Below are positions 36,102 to 49,402 of a stretch of 64,000 nt of DNA, piece after piece. Every line of letters starts with the position of its first letter. Position 1 is the stretch's first letter. Under the pieces are notes generated by a model. It ran no database searches and was not told the DNA's origin. It saw only the letters and a list, made by a program, of their open reading frames with translations. Position numbers and translations under genes: made by a program. The DNA comes from Cichorium intybus (lineage: Eukaryota > Streptophyta > Magnoliopsida > Asterales > Asteraceae): positions 77,793,382 to 77,857,381 of the forward strand of contig CM042016.1 of assembly GCA_023525715.1 (NCBI GenBank), in the 5' to 3' direction.

Positions 36102-36108
36102 TTGCAGG
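36084..36108 (+). promoter_or_regulatory. Gag-pol junction of Copia 2: stop plus splice acceptor-like site
   Basis: CTAAACTTTCTGTCTAATTGCAG|G holds a branch-point-like CTAAAC, a pyrimidine tract, the gag stop TAA (36099-36101) and TTGCAG|G. The donor-like CAG|GTATGG at 34650-34658 is in the same phase and at the position equivalent to that in Copia 1. The removable interval is 34653-36107 (1455 nt, 485 codons). Confidence 0.55.
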
Positions 36109-39100
36109 CACTTTGTGCTGGAGAGCCCAAGGATGGCACATGGTATATCGATCATGGCTGCTCCAAGCATATGACAGGAAACCAGAGCTTTCTACGAGAC
36201 TTCAAACCCACAGAATCCAAACAAGATGTGACTTTTGGAAATAACATGACTGCAAGAATCAAAGGTTATGGAAACATAACAAATGGTCACTTCACCATCA
36301 AGAAAGTAGCCTACGTTGACGGACTGAAACACAACCTAATCAGCGTATCACAACTTTGTGACAACAATCATGAAGTTCTTTTCACCAAACAACGAAGTAT
36401 AATCACGGATGCCAAGACCAAAGCCATTCTAGTTAATTCTGATCGTCTAGGCAACATGTATCCACTAGATATGGACCTTATCTATGGAAAACCAGACATC
36501 TGTCTCTTGTCCAAAGCTTCTGCTGATATTAGTTGGTTGTGGCATCGTCGTCTTTCCCATCTCAACTTCGGCTACATCAACAAGTTGATTGCAAATGATC
36601 TTGTTCGCGGACTGCCACTTCTGAAACTTGATAATGAAACTCTTTGTGCAGCTTGTGAAGGAGGAAAACTGTCCAAATCCTCTCATAAAAGCATTCCTGA
36701 ATCTAGTGTATCCAAACCACTAGAATTACTGCACATTGATCTTTGCGGCCCTGCAAAAACCCAAAGCATAAAAGGGAAGAAATACATCCTTGTTATTATT
36801 GATGATTACTCACGCTTTACTTGGGTTTTCTTTTTAAGGCTAAAGTCAGAAGCACCTGAAGAAATAATCAACTTCATCAAACAGATTGAATTAAAGCTCA
36901 AACGACCAGTTTGAAGAATCCGAAGTGACAATGGTTTAGAGTTCAAAAACATAACTCTAGACTCATTTCTCAAAAACAAAGGCATCGAACACAACTTCTC
37001 AGCCCCTTACACTCCTCAACAAAATGGCGTTGTTGAAAGAAAGAACCGAACTCTGTGCGAAGCTGCAAGATCAATGCTCATCTTTGCTGATCTGCCACAA
37101 TACTTCTGGGCAGAAGCAATAGCCACAGCTTGCTACACTCAAAATCGTTCTTTAATCCATAAACAACTTCATAAAACACCATATGAAGTCATTAACAACC
37201 GAAAACCAAACATCAAATTCTTTCATATTTTTGGTTGTCGATGCTTCATAAAGAATAACAGAGATCACCTTTCAAAATTTGAATCAAGATCAGACGAAGG
37301 AATTTTCCTTGGTTACTCTTTTACCTCAGCTGCTTATCGAGTACTGAACAAACGTACTAGAGTAATTGAAGAACGTACCGATATTCATTTCGATGAATTT
37401 TATGTCAGGAAATTGGATCGTAAACATTTTGGTTCTAAAATGATCGATAATATTTTTCAAAATCCAATTCAACAAAATCCATCTACGGACATAGAAATCG
37501 ATCTTGATTTACTTTTTGAACAACCCAAAACCGCTTATAATTCTGAATTTCTAACATCTTCTACAATTCCTACAGGAACCTCCGATGCAGAAACTTCACA
37601 ATCAAACCAAGAAAATGCAGATCAAGTTGAGGGGGAATTACCAACACTAAATTCCTCTTTAAACACTCCCAATCCACCTGTCCAAAATGATCCCAGTGCA
37701 TCATCTATGGGGGAACCTTCTTTACCTCATTCTCACCCTATAATCCAAAAAGACATATCTGACAACAACCATAATCTATTCCCAACAGAATCACCTGACC
37801 AAGAAGAACAATGGGACATAGAAACACCAATCGAAATACCTGAAAAAACTCGCCTAAACAAATGGACCAGAAATCATCCTGCAGAACAAATTATAGGAGA
37901 TCCCAATTCTGGTATTCAAACAAGAGCCGCTTCCTCAAATGAATGTTTATACGGAGCATTCTTGTCCATGACTGAACCCAAAACCATCCATTCAGCACTC
38001 AAAGATCCAGACTGGGTCAAAGCCATGCAAGAAGAACTAGCTGAATTCGAAAGAAACCAAGTATGGGATCTTGTTCCTACTCCTCCCGATGTTACTGTAG
38101 TAGGTTCAAGATGGGTTTTCAGAAACAAAACTGATGATCAAGGCATAGTTTGTCGAAACAAAGCAAGACTTGTCGTCAAGGGCTATTCTCAACAAGAAGG
38201 AATCGATTACGATGAAACTTATGCTCCAGTTGCAAGACTCGAAGCCATTCGTATCTTTCTAGCATATGCAGCACACAAGAACTTCAAAGTTTACCAAATG
38301 GATGTAAAATGTGCATTTTTACATGGAGAGATTGATCGTGATGTGTATATTCAACAACCTCTAGGTTTTGAAGATCCACAGTTCCCAAATCACAGTTTTA
38401 AGTTACAAAAAGCAGTTTACGGCTTAAAACAAGCACCTCGTGCCTGGTATTCAACATTGTCAACATTTTTAGAAGAATCAGGATTCAAAAGAGGTTCAAT
38501 TGATCAAACTCTCTTTCGTAAAATTTTTAATAAACATCTGTTAATCGTTCAAATATATGTCGATGACATTATTTTTGGTTCTACTGATGTATCCTTAAGT
38601 ATCAAGTTTGCAGATTTGATGAAGAGCAAATTTGAGATGAGCATGATAGGAGAAATGACTACTTTTCTTGGACTACAAGTCAAACAATCATCTGATGGAA
38701 TTTTCATCAATCAAGAAAATTATGTCAAAAATCTTCTAACTCGTTTTTCTCTTGACAAATCCAATACAGCTAAAACCCCAATGTCCCTTGGTTACAAATT
38801 AGATGCAGACTTAAATGACAAGCCTGTTGATCAAAAGAAATATCGAGGAATGATAGGATCACTCCTATACCTCACAGCCAGCAGACCCGACATCATGTTT
38901 TCTACATGTGTCTGTGCCAGATACCAAGCCAATCCTATGGAATCTCATGCTATAGCTGTAAAAAGAATTTTCAAATATCTTAAAGGAACTCCATCTCTTG
39001 GCCTTTGGTATCCAGCTAACTCTGATTTTCAGCTTAATGCCTTCACCGACTCCGACTATGGAGGATGCAGACTAGATAGAAAAAGCACATCTGGTTCTTG

Positions 39101-39512
39101 CCAATTTCTAGGAGGCAGACTGGTAAGTTGGACGTCAAAGAAACAATCATGCGTGTCCACTTCAACCGCAGAAGCTGAATATGTAGCTGCCGCAAGCTGC
39201 TGTTCACAAGTCATGTGGATGCAAACTCAATTACGTGACTATGGCTACAAAGTATCACAAATTCCCATATTTTGTGATTCAACCAGCGCAATTGCCATTT
39301 CTCACAATCCCGTGCACCATTCCATGACAAAGCACATCGACATTCGATATCATTTCCTCAAAGATAATATTCAAAAAGGTCATATCGAATTGCACTTCAT
39401 AAACACAGAAGATCAAATTGCCGATGTCTTTACTAAGGCTCTAGACGAAACCAAGTTTCAATACTTCCTAGGCCGTCTAGGAATGTTGAATCCAGATAAC
39501 ATCCATCCCTAA
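36108..39512 (+). pseudogene. Copia 2 pol: protease, integrase, RT, RNase H (one stop)
   Basis: The protease site reads WYIDHGCSKHMTG: His replaces the Ser or Thr of the usual DSG/DTG triad, so activity is doubtful. Integrase has its HHCC site (WHRRLSHLNF to CAACEGGK), D in HIDLCGPA and E in NGVVERKNR. A TGA at 36912-36914, just before IRSDNG, interrupts it and fits CGA to TGA. The linker carries two GGGGGAA tracts (37631, 37709). RT catalytic block YVDDIIFGS is at 38556, and RNase H starts near 39046 (FTDSDYGG). It ends at TAA 39510-39512. Confidence 0.93.
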
Positions 39513-40978
39513 TCTCTTACTTTTTGTTTGTACAAAAGAGTGTTTACTTTCATTCAAAAAGAAAATTTTCAAAAACATTCAAATAACCAAAATTTTCCAA
39601 AAACATTCAGAAAAACAAATCTTCAAAAATACAATAAAAGACTTGTCATAATAAGCTTTTATAGAACCATGTGATTAACATCTTCTTGACTAAATTTTCA
39701 GATACTTATGCTCGATGAATGTTCTCAGTTATATTGATTCTTAATTAAAGAGAAGGTTCAAATTTCAAACATTTTTGTTATGTACATTCTCCTATTCCCT
39801 TTGAATTTATTTCAATTATAACGATTTTATCTGTAAAGGGACATAAGATCAGGAGATTCAGATGAAAACCAAACCCATGTGAGAAATTGTGCCTCGTCTT
39901 TAATTACTAAGTGGAATTCAATTCTGTGAGCAAAGGTGTTTTCATTATGACTTATAGGATTTATACTCTTATACCGTGATGCTAGTCTCATTTTTGCTTA
40001 GATATCAAAATGACCAGGGACGATACTTTCATTTTCTTATATATTAGACAAACTGTCTATTATATCACCTATCCCTATCCTAAATCAAACCACTTCAAAG
40101 AAAACCTTCATCATCTGGCATAACGAATCTGACAAAAGAAGAAACGACAAAGTCATATCCAACAAATGCTGTCAACAAATCACAAGTGGTAACCACATCA
40201 GATATCTTTTACACAAAAGGTATTCGCGAAAATCAAGAAAAGATAAAACAAAGGTGAACAAATCACCAAAGCAAAAGAAGAGTTATTACAACAATCAGTG
40301 AAGACAGACATCTCTCAAACAACGAATTCTCAAAAGATTTATCAAATATAGCTGTCAAAACCGAAGACTTACCGGGATACTGTAGCCTTCATAAATTGAA
40401 TATTCTTAGTTGCAATACGCAGTATGAAAATTTCTAAAACCTTCTACATGTATTTCCCGACGGAGAGAGAGTGAACATCAATGGCATGAATGAAGAAACC
40501 CTCTGATTAATGCCGAAACCAGTCTTATGTGATTGATTATCTAATATGAAGACCAAGTAACTAAAGTATATAGGTATAAATCCACATTAAGCATAAGTCA
40601 ACACCTTCAAACTGAGAGATATCACTCATCCTTAGTGATTATACACCAGTTCTGCACCCAGAACAAACAAACACCTCAGTCAAGTGTGAGCTATACCTAT
40701 GAGCGTTCATCTGAATCGACCTATTAAGATCACTTGTCGTCTTTATAAATGCTATAAAATCTTAAGGAATATTATGAAAATACATATACAAAAACCTTTT
40801 GATAATCGAACTCGAGACTTTGATTCAGAAACAAATATTCTTGACAAACATTTTTTAAAACATAAGTAAAATCTAGTCACACTTTTTAAAAAACAAGTGA
40901 TATGGGTTTATAAATGTCTTATCCAAATTTCAAGAATTTCAATCAAACATTTTTATCCTCATTTCATTAATGATCACA
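39513..40978 (+). other. Copia 2 3' non-coding region
   Basis: About 1.47 kb between pol and the polypurine tract with no ORF over about 60 codons. There is no counterpart of the Copia 1 extra ORF. Confidence 0.7.
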
Positions 40979-40989
40979 TAGGGGGAAAT
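40979..40989 (+). promoter_or_regulatory. Polypurine tract of Copia 2
   Basis: TAGGGGGAAAT adjoining the 3' LTR. Confidence 0.88.
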
Positions 40990-42309
40990 TGTTGAATAAT
41001 GTTTTTTTTATGTTTTTATGTGACCATCACTGAAATAAGTCGAAATGTTTTTATTAACAGTTTATTTCAGATTGCGTAAATTCGAGATCAACCAAACCGG
41101 AGAAAATGACGCTATGTACCAAAGAGCAAAAATGTCACCCAGCGACAGCAATCGCGACCCAACAGCTCATGTGTCGCGAAGTGAAGAAAATCAAAACAAA
41201 AGAAGTAAATGGCTGCAACAGCATGGATCGCGACCCGATCTCAAGCTGGATCGCGACCCTACCTAGATGACAAATGCGTGACGCTTTGCTGACCAAGGAT
41301 CGCGAACCTACGACAACCCGACGAGATCGCGACCCTACCCTTTCAACCATCGCGACCCGACCCGGATCGCGACCCGATCTTCTTACAGATCGCGACCCGA
41401 CCCACCTACCACACTCCACCGAGTCGGGTAGTAGCCAGCACAAAAGCGAGCATCACTCAAGATCGCGACCCGATCCTCTATAGGATCGCGACCCGATCTC
41501 CGCTGGACAGAACTATAAATAGAGGCTTCCTCTTGCTGATTTTGTACAACCTACACAACATATACTCATAAACCTCAAGCATACCCACGACCAAACAGCT
41601 CAAAACTCTGAAAATTCTGCATTTGGCAACGAGGATCAAACCGCAAAACCGCAAGAAACAAAACCTCTACCCGACACCAAACTTCAAACCGCTAAACAAC
41701 CTCTACCCGACACCAAAACTTCAAACCTCTAAACAACCTCTACCCGACACCAAAAATCACCAAAACCTCATCTTACCGTGAAGAACAAGAAATCGACATA
41801 TCAAGAAAAACGCTATCTTCCGCAGCTATCGATAAGTTCTTTTAAAATTATATGTGTCGTTATTGATTTATTTAAACTGTTATAAATCAACTGTACCAAA
41901 TATCCAATACATCCGAATTGAACCGTGACAACGAAAACACATGTGGACTGTATTTAACCGAGACATCTAACTTCTAACTTCTAACCTTTTTATTTATTGT
42001 AAAAACACGTTATCGTTGATAATGGCGTTTATTACATCTAACCTCTAACTTCTAACTTCTAACCTTTTTATTCATTGTAAAAACACGTTATCGTTGATAA
42101 TGGCGTTTATTACATCTAACCTTTAACTTCTAACTTTTACTTTATTTACCGCTTTCTGTCTATTTAAATACTGTCTAGTTTAGATTTACCGCTTTATTTT
42201 ATTCCGCAACTCTTATTTATTCCGCATATTATAGATAAAATACATATCTGTCACACAGTAATAGGCTTAAAAACCTTATTCGTGGAGATCAGTTATAGTA
42301 TTTTCAACA
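40990..42309 (+). repeat. Copia 2 3' LTR
   Basis: 1320 bp, nearly identical to the 5' LTR, followed by the AATTT duplication and then caulimovirid sequence. Confidence 0.97.
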
Positions 42310-42339
42310 AATTTAACACTTATATTCTCCAAAATAAAT

Positions 42340-42672
42340 ATGAAGACATTCAAATTATTTAGTAGAAATGATAAAAATTTAGTGAAAAATCAATTAATAA
42401 AGGAATATGAAATTCCAAAGAATTTAGATCTACTTAATAAATGGACAATTCCAAAAATACAGCCTAAAGTAATATACGAATTAGGAACATTTGATGAAAT
42501 AGGATTTACTCATACGGTAAAAACAACTGAAGAAAATTTAACTTTGAATCAAGAAGAAATGATTATAAAATTATTAACCACTCAGGATATTAATAAATAT
42601 CAAAATTATTATAATTACTTACATATATGATTAGTACAAATTGCATTTAAACCGTTAACTTTACAAGGTTTA
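42340..42672 (+). pseudogene. Caulimovirid movement protein, N-terminal part
   Basis: ATG at 42340 follows the Copia 2 flank by 25 bp. The frame encodes the start of a caulimovirid movement protein. A TGA at 42628-42630 interrupts it, but the same frame continues to the gypsy 2 insertion at 42672. It resumes without shift at 49426 after one copy of the GTTTA duplication is discounted. Movement proteins line plasmodesmata and let virus spread from cell to cell. It is broken by the stop and by the 6.7-kb insertion. Confidence 0.75.
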
Positions 42673-43014
42673 TGTAACACCCGGCTTATTAACAAAACAC
42701 CCCGTAAAAATTTTTATTTTCCAAACCATATATTTTACAATAAAACATTATCCAAAGGGTATTTGTCAACACACGCAGGTACAAGTGTATTAAGGATTAC
42801 AAAACATAAAGATATTATACATCCATTAAGCCGGGTTGTCACTTCAGCATCCTAAGTCCTTAGTCACGGACTTTATCTTTTCCCTTAGCGGGATCACGCT
42901 CACCTGCAGGGACATATCAAATAAAACTGTGAGCTATAAAGCCCAATGAGTAATCAGCAAATAACATTACACATATATAAGAGAATAATAACAATTAAAC
43001 TCTGAAACAGTTTC

Positions 43015-43275
43015 TGTCCCATATATCATAGTCATCACTGACCGCACCATATATCATAGCCGTTTAGGCCGCACCAAATATCATAGCCATATAGGCCGCA
43101 CCAAAACATTTTAGTTAATCAAATATAGCCCTAAGGCCGCACCAACAGTTTTATCATTTATATCATATCCCGAAGGCCGCACCAGTTGTTTCATCATTTG
43201 TATCATAGCCCGAAGGCCGCACCAATTTAGGTTCAATAACCCAATATCATGGTCCTAAGACCGCACCATTTAATT
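43015..43275. repeat. Tandem repeats in gypsy 2 LTR
   Basis: Six or more diverged units of about 35-45 bp with the common core ATATCATAGCC...AGGCCGCACCA. They occupy the position that the CAACAGCGGGC array has in gypsy 1. Confidence 0.85.
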
Positions 43276-43779
43276 TCAAGATTTAGTATCATATCTGCAT
43301 AACATTTGGGTATTCTACCCTTGTCTCGTATTCAACTACTTCAAGTAGTGCCATTGCAATCATCATATATCATACTAGATATAGTTAAGATTGCTCACCT
43401 GAATGCTTGCTACCACTAGCTTTAGTTATTTCTTGCCTTGTTATGAATTCCGCAAGATTTTGTCCCGTACCTATAATTTCATTCATTTTCACAATGATTA
43501 TAGGTTAACAATCATTTTAATTGACTCTAATGCATAAGAGTTCAATATTCTAACATTACAAACAATGTCCAGATGATAAACTTTCCATTTACCATATTTC
43601 TATGAATTATTCGCTTCCCCGAGGCATAGATATTATTCTACAGTGCCCTCGGAGAGTCGTATTCTCAATTTAATATTTTTCCAAGACTTTTCAAACCATC
43701 ATGGACTTGTAGTTAAAGTTTGAGGTCAATTGGACATGTCTAGCATCGAATTCCAATCTCCAAAACCCCCTGAATGGAT

Positions 43780-43895
43780 GCACGACTCGTGCATATTTTG
43801 CTCCTAGGGAAGCACGACTCGTGTGTGCTCAAAATAGCATCGTACTTCCATCTGCAGGGGAGCACGACTCGTGCATAAAAGAGCACGACTCGTGC
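43780..43895. repeat. GCACGACTCGTGC palindrome cluster in gypsy 2 LTR
   Basis: Four copies of GCACGACTCGTG(C) at 43780, 43812, 43862 and 43883. Each is a 6+1+6 inverted repeat; the last extends to GAGCACGACTCGTGCTC (8+1+8). Confidence 0.92.
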
Positions 43896-44653
43896 TCTTG
43901 CCGGGCAGTCCAGATTCAGTCCCGATTTTGCACTGTAGCACCCTGTTTTTGCATATTAAGTCCTTATTCTAGTTCATAATCATTTTGGGTTTATTTCAAG
44001 ACTAAAACCTTCCATTTATTCTAGGTTTTAACTCCTTGAAATCAACTCAATCAATCAAATGCAGAAATTAGGGTTCTTAGTTCCAAAAACCCCAAAACTT
44101 CAAAATCAACAAAACCAAGTGTTTCAATGGCATGTTCTTATCATATGAACATGTTAGAACCCAGAAATCATATACAAACTTCTTGGATTACACTGAAATT
44201 ACAGATTTCAGTTTACCCACAAAACCCACCAAGAACAAACTAGGTTAGAACTTGAAATACTAACCTCAATTGCTTCTAAATCTTCAATTCAAAGCCAATA
44301 ATCCGATTTCTAGTTCAAATCTTCAAGATCACTCCAAGACTCTGCAAGATCCGTACAATGAAAACCCTCTCCCGTAGCTTCTCGATGTTCTGCACATGTG
44401 GGAGAGTTTTTCCCACTATTTATACTTCCAGTATTTACAGTTTAGTCCCTGGAGTTGTAATTCTTGAACTTTTTGCCACATCTAACACATTTTATGACAA
44501 AAACCAGTTTTTATAACATTTAAGTCCAAAACTCAAAATATTATTACAAACTAAATCCTTTTCTGTCCAAAAGACCAAATTACCCTTCTAAGGTAAAATG
44601 ACCAATTTACCCTTTTTATTATTTTTACATATAAGGAGTGTCTTGGCGTTACA

Positions 44654-44670
44654 AATTCTCCCCTCCTTCA
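44654..44670 (-). promoter_or_regulatory. Polypurine tract of gypsy 2
   Basis: Minus-strand AAGGAGGGGAGAATT abuts the LTR start and matches that of gypsy 1. Confidence 0.88.
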
Positions 44671-44689
44671 AAAGATTTCGTCCCCGAAA

Positions 44690-47600
44690 TCATGCAAAGA
44701 GTTGAGGGTATTTCTCCCTCATTTCGCTTTCGGTCTCCCACGTCATGTCGAAACCTCTGTGATGTCGCCAAAGCACTTTGACCATGCTGATCTTTTTGTT
44801 TCGCAGCTGTCTTACCTTTCTGTCTAACACCCTCTCGGGTTGTTCTGGGTATCTCAACTTTTCATCTATTTCAATTTCAGCAAGAGGTACTTGTTGAGAC
44901 TTATCAAACAAAGTTTTTCTCAAATGGGACACATGAAATACATCATGTATACCATGAAGTTCATCAGGTAACTCCAATCTATACGCTACAGCTCCAACTC
45001 TTTGGGATACGCGGAAAGGTCCAATGAAGCGAGGACTCAACTTCCCTTTCTTCCCAAAACGAATTAAGCCTTTCCAAGGGGATACCTTGAGCATTACCAT
45101 GTCTCCCACTTGGAATTCTAGCGGTTTCACCCGTTTATCTGCATATTGCTTCTGTCGGTTCTGAGCTACCTTCAAGTTTTCTCGAATTTGTCTGATCTTT
45201 TCCTCTGTCTGTGCTACAATCTCAGGTCCAGCCAACGGATTTTCCCCAACTTCAGTCCAGCAAGTCGGAGTACGACATGGTGCTCCATACAATGCCTCAT
45301 ACGGGGCCATCTGAATGCTGGAATGGTAGCTGTTATTGTATGCGAATTCTACCAGAGGTAAATGATCTTCCCAACTTCCACCATAGTCTATTACACAGGT
45401 TCTCAACATGTCTTCCAAAGTTTTGATAGTTCTTTCACTTTGGCCATCGGTCTGCGGGTGGTATGCAGTACTCATGAGTACTTTTGAACCCAGTTGTTCT
45501 TAAAGACTTTGCCAGAATCGGGAAGTAAATCTGCTATCTCGATCTGACACGATCGATACCGGTAATCCATGTCGACAAATTACCTCATCCATGTAAATTT
45601 TCGCCAGTTGATCCACCCTGTACTTCTCGCTAATCGGTATGAGTTGTGCTGATTTTGTCAATCGATCAACAATCACCCACATCGTATCATGACCTCACGG
45701 TGTCCGCGGCAACTTTGTTACAAAATCCATAGTGATGTGGTCCCATTTCTTCTCTGGAATCGGTAACGGCTGGATTTCTCCGTATGGTTTCTGATGGTTT
45801 GACTTCACTTGCAGGCATGTCAAACACTTTTCTACGTATCTTCCAATGTCTCTTTTCATCCTGGGCCACCAATACAACGGTTTTAACGTCTGATACATCT
45901 TGGTACTACCCGGATGAACTGCATATCGACTACAGTGTGCATCTTCTAAAAGTAAGTTCCGTGCCTCTCCTTGTTTTGGGACCCACACACGACCTCTAAA
46001 GGTTTTCAATTTCTGTGTATTTTCATCCAGATGCTTCAAATATCCAACCATTCGGTCGCTTTTTGCATGTTCAGGCTTGCACGCTTCTTCCTGTGCCAAA
46101 CGGATCAATTCGGGTAATCGGTTTGCTACACCCAAACACGCGGATGTAACTTTCAAAGGAGCTTCTTTTCGGCTTAGAGCATCTGCCACCACATTCGCCT
46201 TGCCAGGGTGGTACAGAATTTCACAGTCAAAGTCTTTAAGTAGATCCATCCACGTTTGCTGTCTCATGTTAAGCTCTTTCTGATCAAATAGGTACTTCAA
46301 ACTTTTGTGGTCCGTATAGACAACAAATTTCACACCATATAAATAGTGTCTCCACAACTTCAATGCTAGAATCACCGCAGCTAATTCCAGATCATGAACT
46401 AGACACTTCTTCTCAGCGTCTTTTAATTGGCGGGACGCATAGGCTATCACCCGACCTTTCTGCATTAACACACATCCAAGGCCGACTCTAGAAGCATCGC
46501 TGTAGATCACATATTCTTCTCCGCTTTGTGGTAGTGCTAACATCGGTGCTTCACACAAGGCTTGTTTCAACCTTTGGAAAGCTTCTTGCTGTTTTTCCGC
46601 CCATTCAAATTTTTCGCCTTTCTTGGTCAACTTGGTCAACAGGGCAGCTATCGAGGAGAAATTCTCGACAAATCTTCTATAATAGCCTGTCAAACCAAGG
46701 AAACTTCATACTTCAGTTGGACTTCGAGGCGGTTCCCACTTGATCACGGCTTCAACTTTCGCTGGGTCGACTTTCACCCCCTCAGTATTAATTACATGGC
46801 CAAGAAATTGAACTTCTCTTAGCCAGAATTCACACTTGGAGAATTTTGCATACAACTTTTCTTGGCGAAGCAATTCCAACATTTGTCGCAGGTGCACTTC
46901 ATGCTCGGCTTGGCTTCATGAATACACCAAGATATCATCTATAAATACTATCACCGAGGTATCGAGGAACGGACGACACACCCGGTTCATGAGATCCATG
47001 AATACGGCTGGAGCATTGGTTAACCCGAAAGGCATCACCAAGAACTCATAATGACCGTATCGTGTGCGAAAAGATGTCTTTGGAACGTCGGATTCTCGTA
47101 TCTTCAACTGATGGTAGCCCGACCTCAGGTCAATTTTGGAGAAGCATGATGCCCCCTGTAATTGATCGAACAGGTCATCAATCCTAGGTAGCGGATATTT
47201 GTTCTTCACCGTGATCTTGTTTAATTCCCGATAGTCAATACACATGCGCATCGACCCGTCTTTCTTCTTAACAAACAGGATAGGGGCTCCCCAAGGTGAT
47301 GTACTCGGTCTGATGAAACCCCTATCTAACAGTTCTTCTAGTTGTTTTCGCAGTTCCACCATCTCTGAAGGTGCTAGACGATATGGAGCTCGGGCAACGG
47401 GAGCAGCTCCTGGCACCAGTTTAATCGTGAACTCTACCTGTCGATCTGGTGGTAACCCTGGAAGTTCATCTGGAAACACATCTGGAAATTCGTTTACCAC
47501 GTTTACATTTGCTACCCCCACTTTAACTGGTTTAGCCACTGCTACATAGGCCAAATAAGACTTTCCTCCTTTACTAATGCAGCTTCGGGCTTGAGCAAAG

Positions 47601-48120
47601 GAGATAGCCGGCATTCTCAACCGAGGTCGTTCACCCTGAATCTTTATCCATTCCCCATCCGGTGATAATACTGTGATGCTTTTATTTCTACAATCCATGT
47701 TAGCATAATTCGTTGCCAACCAATCCATACCCACAATTACACCAAATTCATTGGTAGTCATCGGCTTCAAATCTATAGGGAAAATGGTCCCATAGATTTT
47801 AAACTGACAACCTTCCAGGTGTTCGGAAACCCAAACATATCTACCGTCTACTACAGCCACTTCTAAGCTTTCATCCATTGGGGTTAATGGTACATTCAAG
47901 CGAGACATCAAAGACTCCGATACAAAACAATGTGTAGCCCCTGTATCAAATATAACATATACAGGTATGGAATTGAGAGTGAAGATACCTGTAACCACAT
48001 CTGTCTTTTCACGAGCTTCCTCAACGGTCATTTGAAAGGCTCGCGAGGCTACCGGTCTTCCTCGGTTCTTCACCTCCTCTTTCTTTCCTCCCTGATCAAA
48101 ATTCTGGATCTATCACTGTA
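44690..48120 (-). pseudogene. Gypsy 2 pol, multiple stops
   Basis: Read leftward: protease with normal FDTGATH (about 47950), RT (YRELNKITVKNKYPLP, catalytic FIDDILVYS about 46930), RNase H (YSDASRVGLG), integrase (HHCC, SDRDSRF, YHPQTDGQSERT) and the chromodomain-like end (VKVLWRHHRGFDMTWE). Stops interrupt one frame at 46916-46918, 46706-46708, 45695-45697 and near 45500. The first three fall where gypsy 1 has Arg codons of the CGA type, and the fourth where it has Gln, all fitting C to T changes. A frame change lies near 48105. Confidence 0.92.
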
Positions 48121-48129
48121 TGCTCCAGA

Positions 48130-49275
48130 TTTCAACTCGGGACAGTTCAGGCGGATATGATCCGTGGCTCCGCATTGGAAACACCTACGCTCCGCCCGAC
48201 AGTTACTAGCATCATGCCCCGGTTTTCCATAATTTCAACAATTTGCAGATGTAGTGTTGACCCGGCAACTCCCAGAGTGCCTTTTTCTACACTTTTCACA
48301 CCACTTTCCTTCGTCTTTCTGGCCTTTACCCTTAGACCCAGTTTGCTGTGACTTTTTCTGAGGCGTCCAACCTTGGTCTTCCGCCTTTATTTTAGTTTAC
48401 ATGGCTTTCTTTTCATCTTCTTGTCGTTTCAATTCTGTCTCCCTTTCAGTGGCCCTATCCACCACTTGTCGGAAAGTAGATAGTTTCAGTGGTTGCACAA
48501 TTTCTCTGATTCAGGTCGTCAGCCCCCAGACATACTTATCAATCTTCCTCTTTTCGGTATTGACATGGTGTTCCACAAATCTTGCTTTCTCCAGAAAGCT
48601 CAGAGTGTATTCTTGGACAGATTGGGAACCTTGTTCCATGTGCAGAAATTCGTCCTCCAACTTATTTATGGCCACCTCTGAACAATACTCTTCATTGAAC
48701 TTGGTCTTGAATTGTTCCCAATGTATCGATAGGGTTGAATCAGTACCCAATGACTTGTAGTAAATTTGCCACGAATGTAATGTACTGCTTATGAGTTGAT
48801 TTGTGGCAAATTCTACCTTGTCCTCATCAGCACATTTGCCGACCCGAAACACCTTTTCAATATGCATTATCCACTCCATTGCCTGGACTAGATTATCTGT
48901 CCCTGAAAATTCTTTTGGCTTACAACGAAGGAAAGCTTTGTAAGTACATCCGACTTTCTTTGTAGAACCTTACCCGTCCTGTTTTTCTTTTTCTGAACGG
49001 GCGTGACTTTCTTCTTGACTTTCATCTTCCGGCTGCTTATCATGAATGCTTTTTGCAGCCACTTCACTCGCGTTTGGGTTGTTCATTAGGGTAGGCATAA
49101 TTTCCCTAACAACATCAGCCACAATAGCCCGTAAATCCGGTGGATTTTCCTCCACTGGTTCCACTACTGGTTCTCTTGATCTTTGTCCAACTGAACCATG
49201 TGATCGGGGTGGTCCACTCCGTGATGGTCCACGCCCTGAATTTGCACCCGTGGGATTACTTCTTGTGTTTCTCAT
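48130..49275 (-). pseudogene. Gypsy 2 gag, interrupted
   Basis: ATG at 49275 (MRNTRSNPTGANSG). The N-terminal part stops at 48970-48972. The capsid part resumes (MEWIMHIEKVFRVGK, WEQFKTKFNEEYCSEVA) and stops again at about 48511. Zinc knuckles near 48160-48330 include CFQCGATDHIRLNC and one with TGA in place of the second cysteine-flanking codon. Non-functional. Confidence 0.88.
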
Positions 49276-49402
49276 ACTTCAAAATTCAGCAAACAATTAG
49301 ATTACATATATAATAGCAAACTTATATATGTCTAACAGTCCATCTGTCTATTTTCTCTCAAGGTTTAAGTCCAAGAATCTAATCTAAGACGCCTAGTTCA
49401 CT

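Larger units (their letters stand above)
31683..42309 (+). mobile_element. Copia 2: Sirevirus-like Ty1/Copia element, 10.6 kb
   Basis: Complete element with 1319/1320-bp LTRs (TGTTGAAT...TTCAACA), primer site, gag, pol and polypurine tract, flanked by AATTT (31678-31682, 42310-42314). The LTRs differ at only a handful of positions by eye (over 99% identical), so it is one of the youngest insertions. It sits in the leader of the endogenous caulimovirid. Only one stop codon in integrase separates it from an intact coding set. It lacks a large ORF after pol. Confidence 0.96.
42673..44653 (-). repeat. Gypsy 2 3' LTR (only LTR)
   Basis: 1981 bp, minus-strand TGTAACGCC...GTGTTACA. The outer ends match gypsy 1 LTRs while most of the middle differs, so it is a sister family. 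Confidence 0.92.
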
